Positions 1 through 5,088 are shown, counted from the first letter of the stretch. The stretch: DNA of 5,710 nucleotides from Candidatus Uhrbacteria bacterium (GCA_014728435.1 WJLP01000060.1:1-5710); one strand, 5' to 3'. Translations and numbers: made by a program. The notes: generated by a model from the letters alone, not told the origin.

Positions 1-804
1 CCTCAGCAGTTTAAGCAGCTTTTAATGGTTGCAGGAGTCGAAAAGTATTATCAGATCGCAAGATGCTACAGAGATGAAGATGCCAGAGGTGATAGACAGC
101 CGGAGTTTACTCAGCTGGATTTAGAGATGTCTTTTGTGGATCGCGAGGATATTTTAGAGGTTTTAGAGGGCATGATGATTGAGATGGTCCGCGAGGTTGT
201 TCCGGATAAGAAACTAACGTTCAAACCTTTTAAGATTTTGACCTACGCTGAAGCGATGGAAAAGTATGGAACTGATAAACCGGATTTGCGTGAGGATAAA
301 AATGACCCAAATGAGTTGGCTTTTGCTTGGATTGTAGATTTTCCCATGTTTGAGTTAAATGCTCAGGGGCAGATGACAACAGCACATCATCCGTTTTGCA
401 TGATTAATCCTGAAGATGAGGAGTTGTTAGAGTCAGAGCCGTTAAAAGTACGTGCTGATACTTGGGATTTGGTTTTGAATGGCTATGAACTTTCATCGGG
501 TTCTATTAGGATTCATGATCCAAAAATTCAGAAAAAGATTTTTGAGGTTTTAGGATTGTCGGACGAAGATATTCAGGCAAAGTTTGGCCACATGATTGAA
601 GCTTTTAAATATGGAGCGCCTCCGCATGGCGGCTCAGCTCCAGGCTTAGATCGCTTGGCGATGTTGCTTTGCAATGAACCGTCAATCCGCGAGGTTATTG
701 CTTTCCCCAAGACGGGAGATGCCAGGGATTTAATGATGGGCGCGCCTTCTGAATTGCCCACCGAGCAGATTGCGGAAGCGAATATTACCATAATTAACAA
801 ATAA
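1..804 (+). CDS. aspS: Aspartate--tRNA ligase, C-terminal part (5' end outside window)
   Basis: This is a cytoplasmic class II aminoacyl-tRNA synthetase that charges tRNA with aspartate. 267 codons are visible; the frame is open from base 1, so the anticodon-binding domain and motif 1 lie upstream. Seen: motif 2 (YRDED, visible residues 23-27), the AspRS signature QPEFTQLD (33-40), WIVDFPMFE (110-118), and class II motif 3 (GGSAPGLDRLAMLL, 210-223) followed by REVIAFPKT. These are bacterial-type AspRS motifs. Odd: bacterial AspRS normally carries a GAD domain of roughly 120-130 residues between DKPDLR and WxxDFPMFE. Here DKPDLR (visible 92-97) is joined to AWIVDFPMFE by only 11 residues, so the insert is missing. 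The frame is otherwise intact and all catalytic motifs remain, so I expect an active enzyme. Whether it is Asp-only or Asp/Asn-nondiscriminating cannot be judged, because the N-terminal domain is absent from the window. The stop TAA falls inside an AT-rich inverted repeat. Confidence 0.96.
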   Translation, partial: PQQFKQLLMVAGVEKYYQIARCYRDEDARGDRQPEFTQLDLEMSFVDREDILEVLEGMMIEMVREVVPDKKLTFKPFKILTYAEAMEKYGTDKPDLREDKNDPNELAFAWIVDFPMFELNAQGQMTTAHHPFCMINPEDEELLESEPLKVRADTWDLVLNGYELSSGSIRIHDPKIQKKIFEVLGLSDEDIQAKFGHMIEAFKYGAPPHGGSAPGLDRLAMLLCNEPSIREVIAFPKTGDARDLMMGAPSELPTEQIAEANITIINK

Positions 805-871
805 TAAATTAAAAATAACAAAGCGAGGGGAGGGATTTTCTTTATTATTTTTTATTTGTAATTTATTATTT
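799..871. repeat. AT-rich inverted repeat in the aspS-pyrD spacer
   Basis: The outer arms AAATAATAAATTA (799-811) and TAATTTATTATTT (859-871) are perfect 13-nt reverse complements. The pairing continues inward after a 7-nt bulge (852-858): 812-823 pairs with 840-851 at 11 of 12 positions. The loop (824-839) is purine-rich (GAGGGGAGGG). The left arm includes the aspS stop codon. It could be a 3' mRNA-stabilising or termination structure, but there is no GC-rich stem with a trailing U-run as in a classical terminator. It may equally be a copy of a dispersed AT-rich intergenic repeat. Confidence 0.6.
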
Positions 872-894
872 AAACGAAGCGATAGCGTAGTGTT

Positions 895-1998
895 ATGTAC
901 GAAAAGATTTTGAAGCCGGTTTTCTTTTTGTTTGATCCGGAAAGGATGCATCATTTTTTTAATCGGGTTGGCAGGGTTTTGCAGAGCAATGGTTTGACGA
1001 GGTGGATTGTGCGGGCTATTTGCCGGCCGGTAAAAGATCCGGCCCTGGAGACTTCTATTGCAGGGATTAAACTTATTCATCCATTGGGAGTGGGAGCGGG
1101 TTTTGACAAGGAGGGTAGAATTATTCCCATTCTAAAAGAAGTGGGATTCAGCCACGTTGAGGCGGGAACGGTTACAGGGCGGGCGAATCCGGGTAATCCG
1201 AGGCCCAGGCTGTGGCGTTTGCCGGAGGATAACGCGCTTATTGTGAACTATGGCTTGGTTAGCGGCGGCGCGGATGCGGCCAGGCAGAGATTTGCCAAAG
1301 AATCTGAAGAGTGGCCGATCCCGGCGGGTATGTCTGTTGCGAAAGCCAATTTGCCGGATTTGGCGGGCGAGGATGGTTTGGAGGATTTGCTCATGGCATT
1401 TCAAAAATTACAGCTTTACGGGGATTATGTGACGGTTAATGTGTCGTGCCCCAATGTGGGAGATAGTTGCCAGTATTGCGAGGATGCTGATGTTTACCGG
1501 TATTTGTTGAGACGCTTGGATGAGCTTAAGTCGTTTAAGCCGGTGTTTTTTAAGTTGTCGCCGGAGCTTGGCGAGGCAAGAATGTTAGAGATATTACGTG
1601 ACAGTGAACCTTACGCTTGGGTACGGGGGTTTGTGCTGACAAATTTGATGCACGGGCGTGACGGCTTGAAATCACCCAAGCTGAATGAGTCTATGCGCGG
1701 TGGCGCTTCGGGGCCGGGTTTGCGTGAAAAGGCTGATAGAGTGCTTGCGTTTATGGCTTATCACGGCAGGCCGCGGTTTGAGTTTATCGGTATGGGGGGT
1801 ATTAATTCGGTTGATGATGTTTATCGTAAGATAAAGCTGGGCGCGTCGGTGGTGCAGGTAGTTACAGGGCTGATATATCATGGGCCATTGTGGCCGTCGC
1901 GACTTATGCGACAATTATCAGTCAAGCTCAAGGAGGACGGCTACTCGAGCATTGCGCAGGCGATAGGGGCGGACGTTATCGATACAATCAATAATTAA
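895..1998 (+). CDS. pyrD: Dihydroorotate dehydrogenase, class-2-like, divergent active site
   Basis: The enzyme oxidises dihydroorotate to orotate in de novo pyrimidine synthesis, using FMN. The length (367 aa) fits class 2, quinone-dependent, membrane-associated enzymes. So does the N-terminal segment (residues 1-30, with P8, FFLFDPE and H19-H20), which resembles the class 2 membrane-binding helices. Other class 2 landmarks are GAGFDKEG (67-74), GTVTGRANPGNPRPRL (91-106), FKLSPEL (219-225), GMGGINS (299-305) and TGLIYHGP (324-331). Odd: the catalytic-base motif reads NVSCPN (182-187), with Cys185 where class 2 enzymes have Ser (SSPN). The following loop has a CxxC (C192, C195) in place of the usual NTPGLR stretch. 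The substrate motif normally like NRMGFNN reads VNYGLVS (117-123). The ATG at 895 is the only reasonable start, because an in-frame TAG lies 12 bases before it. No Shine-Dalgarno is visible. The electron acceptor cannot be assigned with certainty. Confidence 0.93.
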   Translation: MYEKILKPVFFLFDPERMHHFFNRVGRVLQSNGLTRWIVRAICRPVKDPALETSIAGIKLIHPLGVGAGFDKEGRIIPILKEVGFSHVEAGTVTGRANPGNPRPRLWRLPEDNALIVNYGLVSGGADAARQRFAKESEEWPIPAGMSVAKANLPDLAGEDGLEDLLMAFQKLQLYGDYVTVNVSCPNVGDSCQYCEDADVYRYLLRRLDELKSFKPVFFKLSPELGEARMLEILRDSEPYAWVRGFVLTNLMHGRDGLKSPKLNESMRGGASGPGLREKADRVLAFMAYHGRPRFEFIGMGGINSVDDVYRKIKLGASVVQVVTGLIYHGPLWPSRLMRQLSVKLKEDGYSSIAQAIGADVIDTINN

Positions 1999-1999
1999 A

Positions 2000-2028
2000 A
2001 ATTACGAATTACAAATTACGAATTTACG
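2000..2028. repeat. Four tandem copies of a 7-nt AATTACG repeat
   Basis: Directly after the pyrD stop, the unit AATTACG occurs at 2000-2006, as AATTACA at 2007-2013, again at 2014-2020, and with one inserted T at 2021-2028. The preceding bases (TAATTAAA) resemble the AT-rich spacer after aspS. It looks like a short microsatellite-type intergenic repeat. I know of similar AATTACG-like strings in Patescibacteria intergenic regions, but no role is evident here. Confidence 0.7.
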
Positions 2029-2056
2029 TATCGCTGATGTGATATTTTTTTCTGTA

Positions 2057-2081
2057 GGGATGATCCCCGTGTGGTCATCCC
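2057..2081 (+). other. Stem-loop downstream of pyrD
   Basis: GGGATGATC (2057-2065) pairs with GGTCATCCC (2073-2081) over 9 bp, including one G-U pair, around a 7-nt loop. No T-run follows on either strand, so it does not qualify as an intrinsic terminator. The G-U pair would be an A-C mismatch on the other strand, so the fold is better in a + strand transcript, that is, at the 3' end of a pyrD mRNA. Confidence 0.45.
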
Positions 2082-2092
2082 GTAAGAAATAC

Positions 2093-2120
2093 AAAAAAAG
2101 CCTCCGGAGTTCGGGGGCTT
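2093..2120 (-). terminator. Rho-independent terminator of the small minus-strand operon
   Basis: Read on the minus strand, a GC-rich hairpin (AAGCCCCCG, loop AACTC, CGGAGGCTT; 2120 to 2098) runs directly into a 7-T run (2099-2093). It starts 9 bases after the stop of the downstream small gene. One position in the minus-strand stem is a C-A mismatch, so the stem is interrupted. On the + strand no T-run follows, so termination should act on minus-strand transcripts only. Confidence 0.72.
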
Positions 2121-2129
2121 GTGAGTTTG

Positions 2130-2351
2130 CTAGCAGATTGGTTGGTAGCCGGCTTGGAGCATGGAGCGGCGTTCTTGGGAGGTTGCGATATGCTCGTAGA
2201 AATGGTGCAAAGAGAGATAGTGCGCGGATATGCCTTCGAGCATCAGGCACGTCAGGTGAAAATCTGTTTCTTTGCGGATGATGCTTGCCCAGCCCATAGC
2301 CAATGCATTCAATCTGATCAATTCCCAAGTCGGGTGGTCTTGCAGATTCAT
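2130..2351 (-). CDS. Small uncharacterised protein B (73 aa), paralogue of its neighbour
   Basis: I do not recognise this family. The product is 73 aa, soluble-looking, with no signal peptide or membrane segment; its second half is rich in His, Gln and Glu. Gene evidence is strong for so short a frame. An AGGAG Shine-Dalgarno (2358-2362 on the minus strand) lies 6 bases before the ATG. The start is 2 bases after the stop of the upstream small gene. A terminator follows 9 bases after its TAG stop. Aligned without gaps to the last 73 residues of the upstream product, 17 positions are identical, 13 of them in the last 26 residues. The shared pattern is LHxFxE (48-53), A56, QE (59-60), ML (64-65) and GYQP (68-71). 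GW (20-21) is also shared. Conservation between paralogues, not just an open frame, argues that it is real. Function unknown. Confidence 0.75.
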   Translation of the reverse strand: MNLQDHPTWELIRLNALAMGWASIIRKETDFHLTCLMLEGISAHYLSLHHFYEHIATSQERRSMLQAGYQPIC

Positions 2352-2353
2352 GT

Positions 2354-2611
2354 TTAGCTCCTGGGTTGGTAGCCTGATTTTAGCATGTACTGTTTTTCTT
2401 GTTGGTCAGCATACACTTCAAAGAAAGTGTGTAGCCATTCGAGATTGAAAGCCGTTGCTACGGGATCGGCCGAAGCACTAGGGCCGAAAAAAAGTTTGAA
2501 AGGAATGATCTGCCAACCGAATTGTTTGATGATTTGCCGGAAATTTTTGAGCTGGTCTTCAGACAATGCTTGTCGGATTATAGGGGCGGGGGGTGTTGAA
2601 AGGCGCGGCAT
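2354..2611 (-). CDS. Small uncharacterised protein A (85 aa), first gene of a two-gene operon
   Basis: I do not recognise this family. The product is 85 aa: a short Pro-rich N-terminus (about residues 1-12, absent from its paralogue), a segment likely to be helical (about 13-35), and a C-terminal region (about 57-85) ending in ML..GYQP.., shared with the downstream 73-aa product. No signal peptide or transmembrane helix is seen. The ATG at 2611 is preceded on the minus strand by AGGAGAGG (2621-2614), a strong Shine-Dalgarno. Upstream of that is a promoter-like TTGACA-N17-TGAAAT. The stop TAA is 2 bases before the downstream start, so the two are almost certainly co-transcribed and probably translationally coupled. 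The pair runs opposite to every other gene here. Overlapping + strand frames lack a start with a ribosome site and resemble no protein I know. Confidence 0.77.
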   Translation of the reverse strand: MPRLSTPPAPIIRQALSEDQLKNFRQIIKQFGWQIIPFKLFFGPSASADPVATAFNLEWLHTFFEVYADQQEKQYMLKSGYQPRS

Positions 2612-2613
2612 AT

Positions 2614-2621
2614 CCTCTCCT
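2614..2621 (-). promoter_or_regulatory. Strong Shine-Dalgarno for small gene A
   Basis: On the minus strand AGGAGAGG is followed by AT and then ATG, so the AGGAG core sits 5 bases from the start. It fixes the start of the 85-aa protein at 2611. It stands out because none of the complete + strand genes here has a comparable site at its start. Confidence 0.8.
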
Positions 2622-2658
2622 GGCTAACCGAGCATGGGAGCACAATGTACGATGGATA

Positions 2659-2687
2659 ATTTCATCATAAAAAGTGAAAATTGTCAA
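2659..2687 (-). promoter_or_regulatory. Sigma-70-type promoter for the small minus-strand operon
   Basis: On the minus strand a perfect -35 TTGACA (2687-2682) is followed by a 17-nt spacer and TGAAAT (2664-2659, 4 of 6 matches to TATAAT). A TG one base upstream of that hexamer gives an extended -10. Transcription would begin near 2652, leaving about 40 nt of leader that contains the AGGAGAGG site. The assignment comes from pattern matching only. Confidence 0.6.
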
Positions 2688-2691
2688 GATC

Positions 2692-2720
2692 TAGGCAAAA
2701 ATCGGGTTTTTTAGTATCAT
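2692..2720 (+). promoter_or_regulatory. Putative promoter of scpA giving a leaderless mRNA
   Basis: TAGGCA (2692-2697, 4 of 6 to TTGACA), a 17-nt spacer and TATCAT (2715-2720, 5 of 6 to TATAAT) lie just before the scpA ATG at 2727. With the usual -10 to start-site distance, transcription would begin at or within a base or two of that ATG. The stretch before the ATG has no Shine-Dalgarno, which agrees with a leaderless message. The promoter is back-to-back with the minus-strand promoter; the two -35 elements are 4 bases apart. Confidence 0.5.
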
Positions 2721-2726
2721 TGGTGC

Positions 2727-3470
2727 ATGGCATATACTGTCAGTATTCCGCATTTTGAGGGTCCGTTGGACCTTCTTCTTCAGCTTGTAGAAAAGAATGA
2801 GCTGGAGGTTGCGGAAATATCGCTTGCCAAAGTGGCGGATCAATTTGTGGAGTATATGGAAAACAGCACTGTGCCGCCCGAGGAAATGGCGGATTTTTTG
2901 GTAGTGGCCAGCAAGTTGGTTTATATAAAATCCAAACAGTTGATGCCTGATTTTGAAGATGAGGAAATGGAAGAAGGTTTGGATTTGGAAGCGCAGTTAA
3001 GGCAGTATCAGATGTTTGTGGCGGCGGCCAAGCAATTGAATGAGTTGTGGAATGCGGGGCGGAAGTCTTATCGGCGAAAAACGGTTGCCAGGAAGAAGAG
3101 GGAAGTGGCTTTTACGCCGCCTAAAGGAGTTGACAGTACACTGTTACTTGAGACCATGAGGCGCGTGATAGCCAGGATTGAGCCGATAGTGCGTTTGCCT
3201 AAGGCGGCAGTGGCGCGCGCGGTAACAATACAAGAAAAGATCACTGATTTATACGGCAGGATCAGGCGGCATGCTAAAGTTTCGTTTAAGCAGTTTATTG
3301 GCAAGGCCAAGCATAAGCAGGAGGCGATTGTTGGTTTTTTGGCATTGCTTGAGCTGGTAAAGCAAAGGTTTATAACCGTGGAGCAGGGCGATATTTTCGC
3401 GGACATTGGCATAAGATCGCATCCGGAGGCGCCGGAAAGGGATCCATTAACCATTCAAACAGAGTTATGA
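2727..3470 (+). CDS. scpA: Segregation and condensation protein A
   Basis: ScpA is the kleisin subunit of the Smc-ScpAB complex; it bridges the two Smc heads and binds ScpB during chromosome organisation and segregation. The 247-aa length is typical. Seen: the N-terminal kleisin signature FEGPLDLLLQLVEKNELEV (10-28), the conserved helix DFLVVASKLVYIKSKQLMP (56-74), an acidic linker (75-87), a basic central stretch (112-125), and the C-terminal winged-helix signature VGFLALLELVKQ (202-213) with ITVEQGDIFADI (216-227). The first two contact the Smc neck and the last the Smc cap in studied homologues. It overlaps scpB by 4 nt (ATGA), the usual arrangement for translational coupling. No ribosome site precedes the ATG; the nearby promoter pattern suggests leaderless translation. 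The smc gene is not in the window. The assignment is secure. Confidence 0.96.
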   Translation: MAYTVSIPHFEGPLDLLLQLVEKNELEVAEISLAKVADQFVEYMENSTVPPEEMADFLVVASKLVYIKSKQLMPDFEDEEMEEGLDLEAQLRQYQMFVAAAKQLNELWNAGRKSYRRKTVARKKREVAFTPPKGVDSTLLLETMRRVIARIEPIVRLPKAAVARAVTIQEKITDLYGRIRRHAKVSFKQFIGKAKHKQEAIVGFLALLELVKQRFITVEQGDIFADIGIRSHPEAPERDPLTIQTEL

Positions 3471-4048
3471 ATTTAGAACAAATTATTGAGGCAATATTAT
3501 TTGCCGCGGGCAAACCGTTGAGCGAGCGTAAGTTGGCTGATTTAACGGGTAAGAAAACCGATGAGGTGTCGGTCGCTTTGGATGGCTTGCAAGAGAGATT
3601 GAGCGAGCGGGGAGTGATTTTGCAAAGATATGAAAAAGATGTGGAGCTGGTGACGCATCCGGAAGTTGCGGAATATGTAAGCAAGGTGGTTAAAGACGAG
3701 GAACAGGGCGAGCTTACGCGCGCGGCGCTTGAAGCGCTTACCATACTTGCTTACCGCGGGCCCATGACCAGGCCGGAATTGGAACAGATTCGCGGGGTGC
3801 AATCATCCATGATATTGCGTAACTTGATGATTCGCGGTTTGGTTGAACAGAAAGAGGATATGCGTTTGGGGCAAGCGACTTATGCGGTTACCTTTGACTT
3901 TTTGAATCATTTAGGCTTAAAGTCTATTAAAGATTTGCCGGAATATGAGGAGCTTAGAGGCCACACGGCTATCAGTGATATGTTGGAACAGCTAAAAGAG
4001 CCGGAAGAATCTAAAGAAAGTGATGGCAATGAGGAGATATCCGTTTAA
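3467..4048 (+). CDS. scpB: Segregation and condensation protein B
   Basis: ScpB dimerises, binds the central region of ScpA, and regulates the Smc-ScpAB ring. The 193-aa product shows the two-winged-helix layout of the family. The N-terminal domain begins with IIEAILFAAGKPLSERKLADL (6-26; the IEAILFAAGKPLS pattern is diagnostic). The second domain holds ALEALTILAYRGPMTRPEL (87-105), IRGVQSSMILRNLMIRGLVE (108-127) and FDFLNHLGL (143-151). The C-terminal tail (about 175-193) is acidic and likely disordered. The GRPxxYxT stretch usual in the second winged helix is weak here (RLGQATYAVT, 133-142), as I would expect from a divergent lineage. The start overlaps the scpA stop by 4 nt and has no good Shine-Dalgarno, so translation probably depends on ribosomes finishing scpA. 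Confidence 0.95.
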   Translation: MNLEQIIEAILFAAGKPLSERKLADLTGKKTDEVSVALDGLQERLSERGVILQRYEKDVELVTHPEVAEYVSKVVKDEEQGELTRAALEALTILAYRGPMTRPELEQIRGVQSSMILRNLMIRGLVEQKEDMRLGQATYAVTFDFLNHLGLKSIKDLPEYEELRGHTAISDMLEQLKEPEESKESDGNEEISV

Positions 4049-4050
4049 AT

Positions 4051-4137
4051 ATGAACAAACACAACCCAAGTATTTCCAAATTACATTCAAATAATACAAG
4101 GTTTGGTTTGATATGTATCTTGGGTCATATTTGGTAA
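4051..4137 (+). other. 28-codon leader frame, or interrupted 5' end of the S11 gene
   Basis: An ATG begins 2 bases after the scpB stop, with GAGGAG (4031-4036) 14 bases before it, which is farther than ideal. It opens 28 codons with basic residues (K3, K10, R17) and then a hydrophobic stretch (GLICILG, 19-25), ending at TAA 4135-4137. The frame is the same as that of the following S11 peptidase, whose possible starts lie 4 (TTG) or 13 (ATG) bases beyond the stop. Two readings fit: a leader peptide whose termination lets ribosomes restart on the peptidase, or a formerly longer signal peptide cut by one nonsense codon. Chance is also possible, since an open stretch of this length is not rare. 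Confidence 0.35.
4064..4125 (+). repeat. Seven-base inverted repeat inside the leader frame
   Basis: ACCCAAG (4064-4070) and CTTGGGT (4119-4125) are perfect reverse complements 48 bases apart. They could close a large stem-loop over most of the scpB to S11 spacer and expose or hide the downstream start region. The stem is short and the loop long, so the support is weak. Confidence 0.25.
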
Positions 4138-4149
4138 TGTTTGCCTGGT

Positions 4150-5088
4150 ATGTTGAACAGTTTATTTGCAATTTTGGCGGTGCTGGCTATGGTACCCGCG
4201 CCCGAGGCTGATATCCATCCCATGAGGATGTATGGTTTGAGTACTCCGGTGGAGCCGCAATTGGTGCGGGCCGCGCAGATTGAGGATAAGCGGATTTTAC
4301 CGCCCGTAAAAAAAGACAGGAATGATTTGGGGATTTTACACAGCGGTAAGAGCGCTTTTGTTGCCGATGTTGATAGTGCAGGAGTTTTGTATGCTTATAA
4401 AGCGCATGATAAGCACTCTATTGCCAGTTTGACCAAGTTGATGACCGCATTGGTGGTTTTGGAGCAAGATTTGGATATGGATGAGGATATAGTGCTTATA
4501 CGCGAGGATTTTGATACTGAAGTGAGGTCGACTTTGCGCATCGGAGATGCCATACCCCGTAAGGACGCGTTTAGGGCACTGATTGTTGGATCGGTTAACG
4601 AGCTTGGTAATGCGCTGGCGCGCACGAGCGGCATGAGCAGAGTGGAGTTTGTGGAGCGTATGAACGAAAGGGCGAATGAGATGAATTTGCCGTCGCTTGT
4701 GTTTACGGATCCGACGGGGTTGGACGAGAGTAATCAGGGCAATGCGGCGGATGTGGCGGCTTTATTGACTATCGCAATTCGTGAACAGGAGATTAGCGAT
4801 GCCATGGCCGAGAATTTCACTATTTTAACAACAGCAGTGGGCAGGCAGTATACAATTGATACCACGAATTTGCTGAGATTTTCTTATCTTAATGAAGCGC
4901 CATATCGAATTTTGGGCGCAAAGACCGGATCATTGCCAACTACGGGTTATAATTTGGCGCAAGTTACGCAAAATGGGCGGGGAAATGAGGTGGTAACCGT
5001 TTTATTGGGCAGTAACAATCATTTTTCGCGATATGATGACGTTAAGGCGCTGACCGCTTGGGCGTTCGATGCATATCTTTGGGACTAA
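4150..5088 (+). CDS. Secreted serine D-Ala-D-Ala carboxypeptidase, peptidase family S11
   Basis: S11 enzymes (DacA/PBP5-like) remove the terminal D-Ala of peptidoglycan pentapeptides outside the cytoplasmic membrane, limiting cross-linking. All three active-site motifs are visible, numbered from ATG 4150: SxxK as SLTK (93-96, within ASLTKLMTA), SxN as SVN (148-150), and KTG (258-260, within GAKTGSLPTTG). The family stretch FTDPTGLDESN (185-195) is also present. The N-terminus is a hydrophobic run (about 2-16) followed by PAPEA, consistent with a signal peptide, although no basic residue precedes it. The protein (312 aa) ends soon after the catalytic domain. It lacks the C-terminal beta-domain and membrane anchor of PBP5, so after cleavage it would be free or otherwise tethered. 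A TTG at 4141 is an alternative start adding three residues; an in-frame TAA at 4135 blocks anything longer. Neither start has a Shine-Dalgarno. Confidence 0.92.
   Translation: MLNSLFAILAVLAMVPAPEADIHPMRMYGLSTPVEPQLVRAAQIEDKRILPPVKKDRNDLGILHSGKSAFVADVDSAGVLYAYKAHDKHSIASLTKLMTALVVLEQDLDMDEDIVLIREDFDTEVRSTLRIGDAIPRKDAFRALIVGSVNELGNALARTSGMSRVEFVERMNERANEMNLPSLVFTDPTGLDESNQGNAADVAALLTIAIREQEISDAMAENFTILTTAVGRQYTIDTTNLLRFSYLNEAPYRILGAKTGSLPTTGYNLAQVTQNGRGNEVVTVLLGSNNHFSRYDDVKALTAWAFDAYLWD

Noticed and set aside
2000..2028. CRISPR-like array
   Set aside because: The unit is 7 nt with no spacers; it is a simple tandem repeat.
2039..2357. Overlapping + strand open frames (from 2039 and from 2121) across small gene B
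   Set aside because: They lack ribosome sites and resemble no protein I know. The minus-strand frame has a Shine-Dalgarno, a paralogue and a terminator.
2130..2611. Toxin-antitoxin pair interpretation of the small operon
   Set aside because: Size and tight coupling fit, but the two proteins are paralogues of each other and show no toxin or DNA-binding motif I can recognise, so naming a toxin would be unsupported.
2385..2627. + strand open frame opposite small gene A
   Set aside because: It is the complement of a better supported minus-strand gene, with no start signal and no homology I recognise.
3467..3470. Recoded UGA (as in Absconditabacteria/Gracilibacteria)
   Set aside because: scpA ends naturally at this TGA with the usual ATGA overlap to scpB, and no gene here needs UGA read as an amino acid.
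3068..3802. Minus-strand open frames of 86-128 codons opposite scpA and scpB
   Set aside because: They are shadows of clearly conserved + strand genes, with low-complexity Ser/Thr/Leu-rich composition and no ribosome sites.
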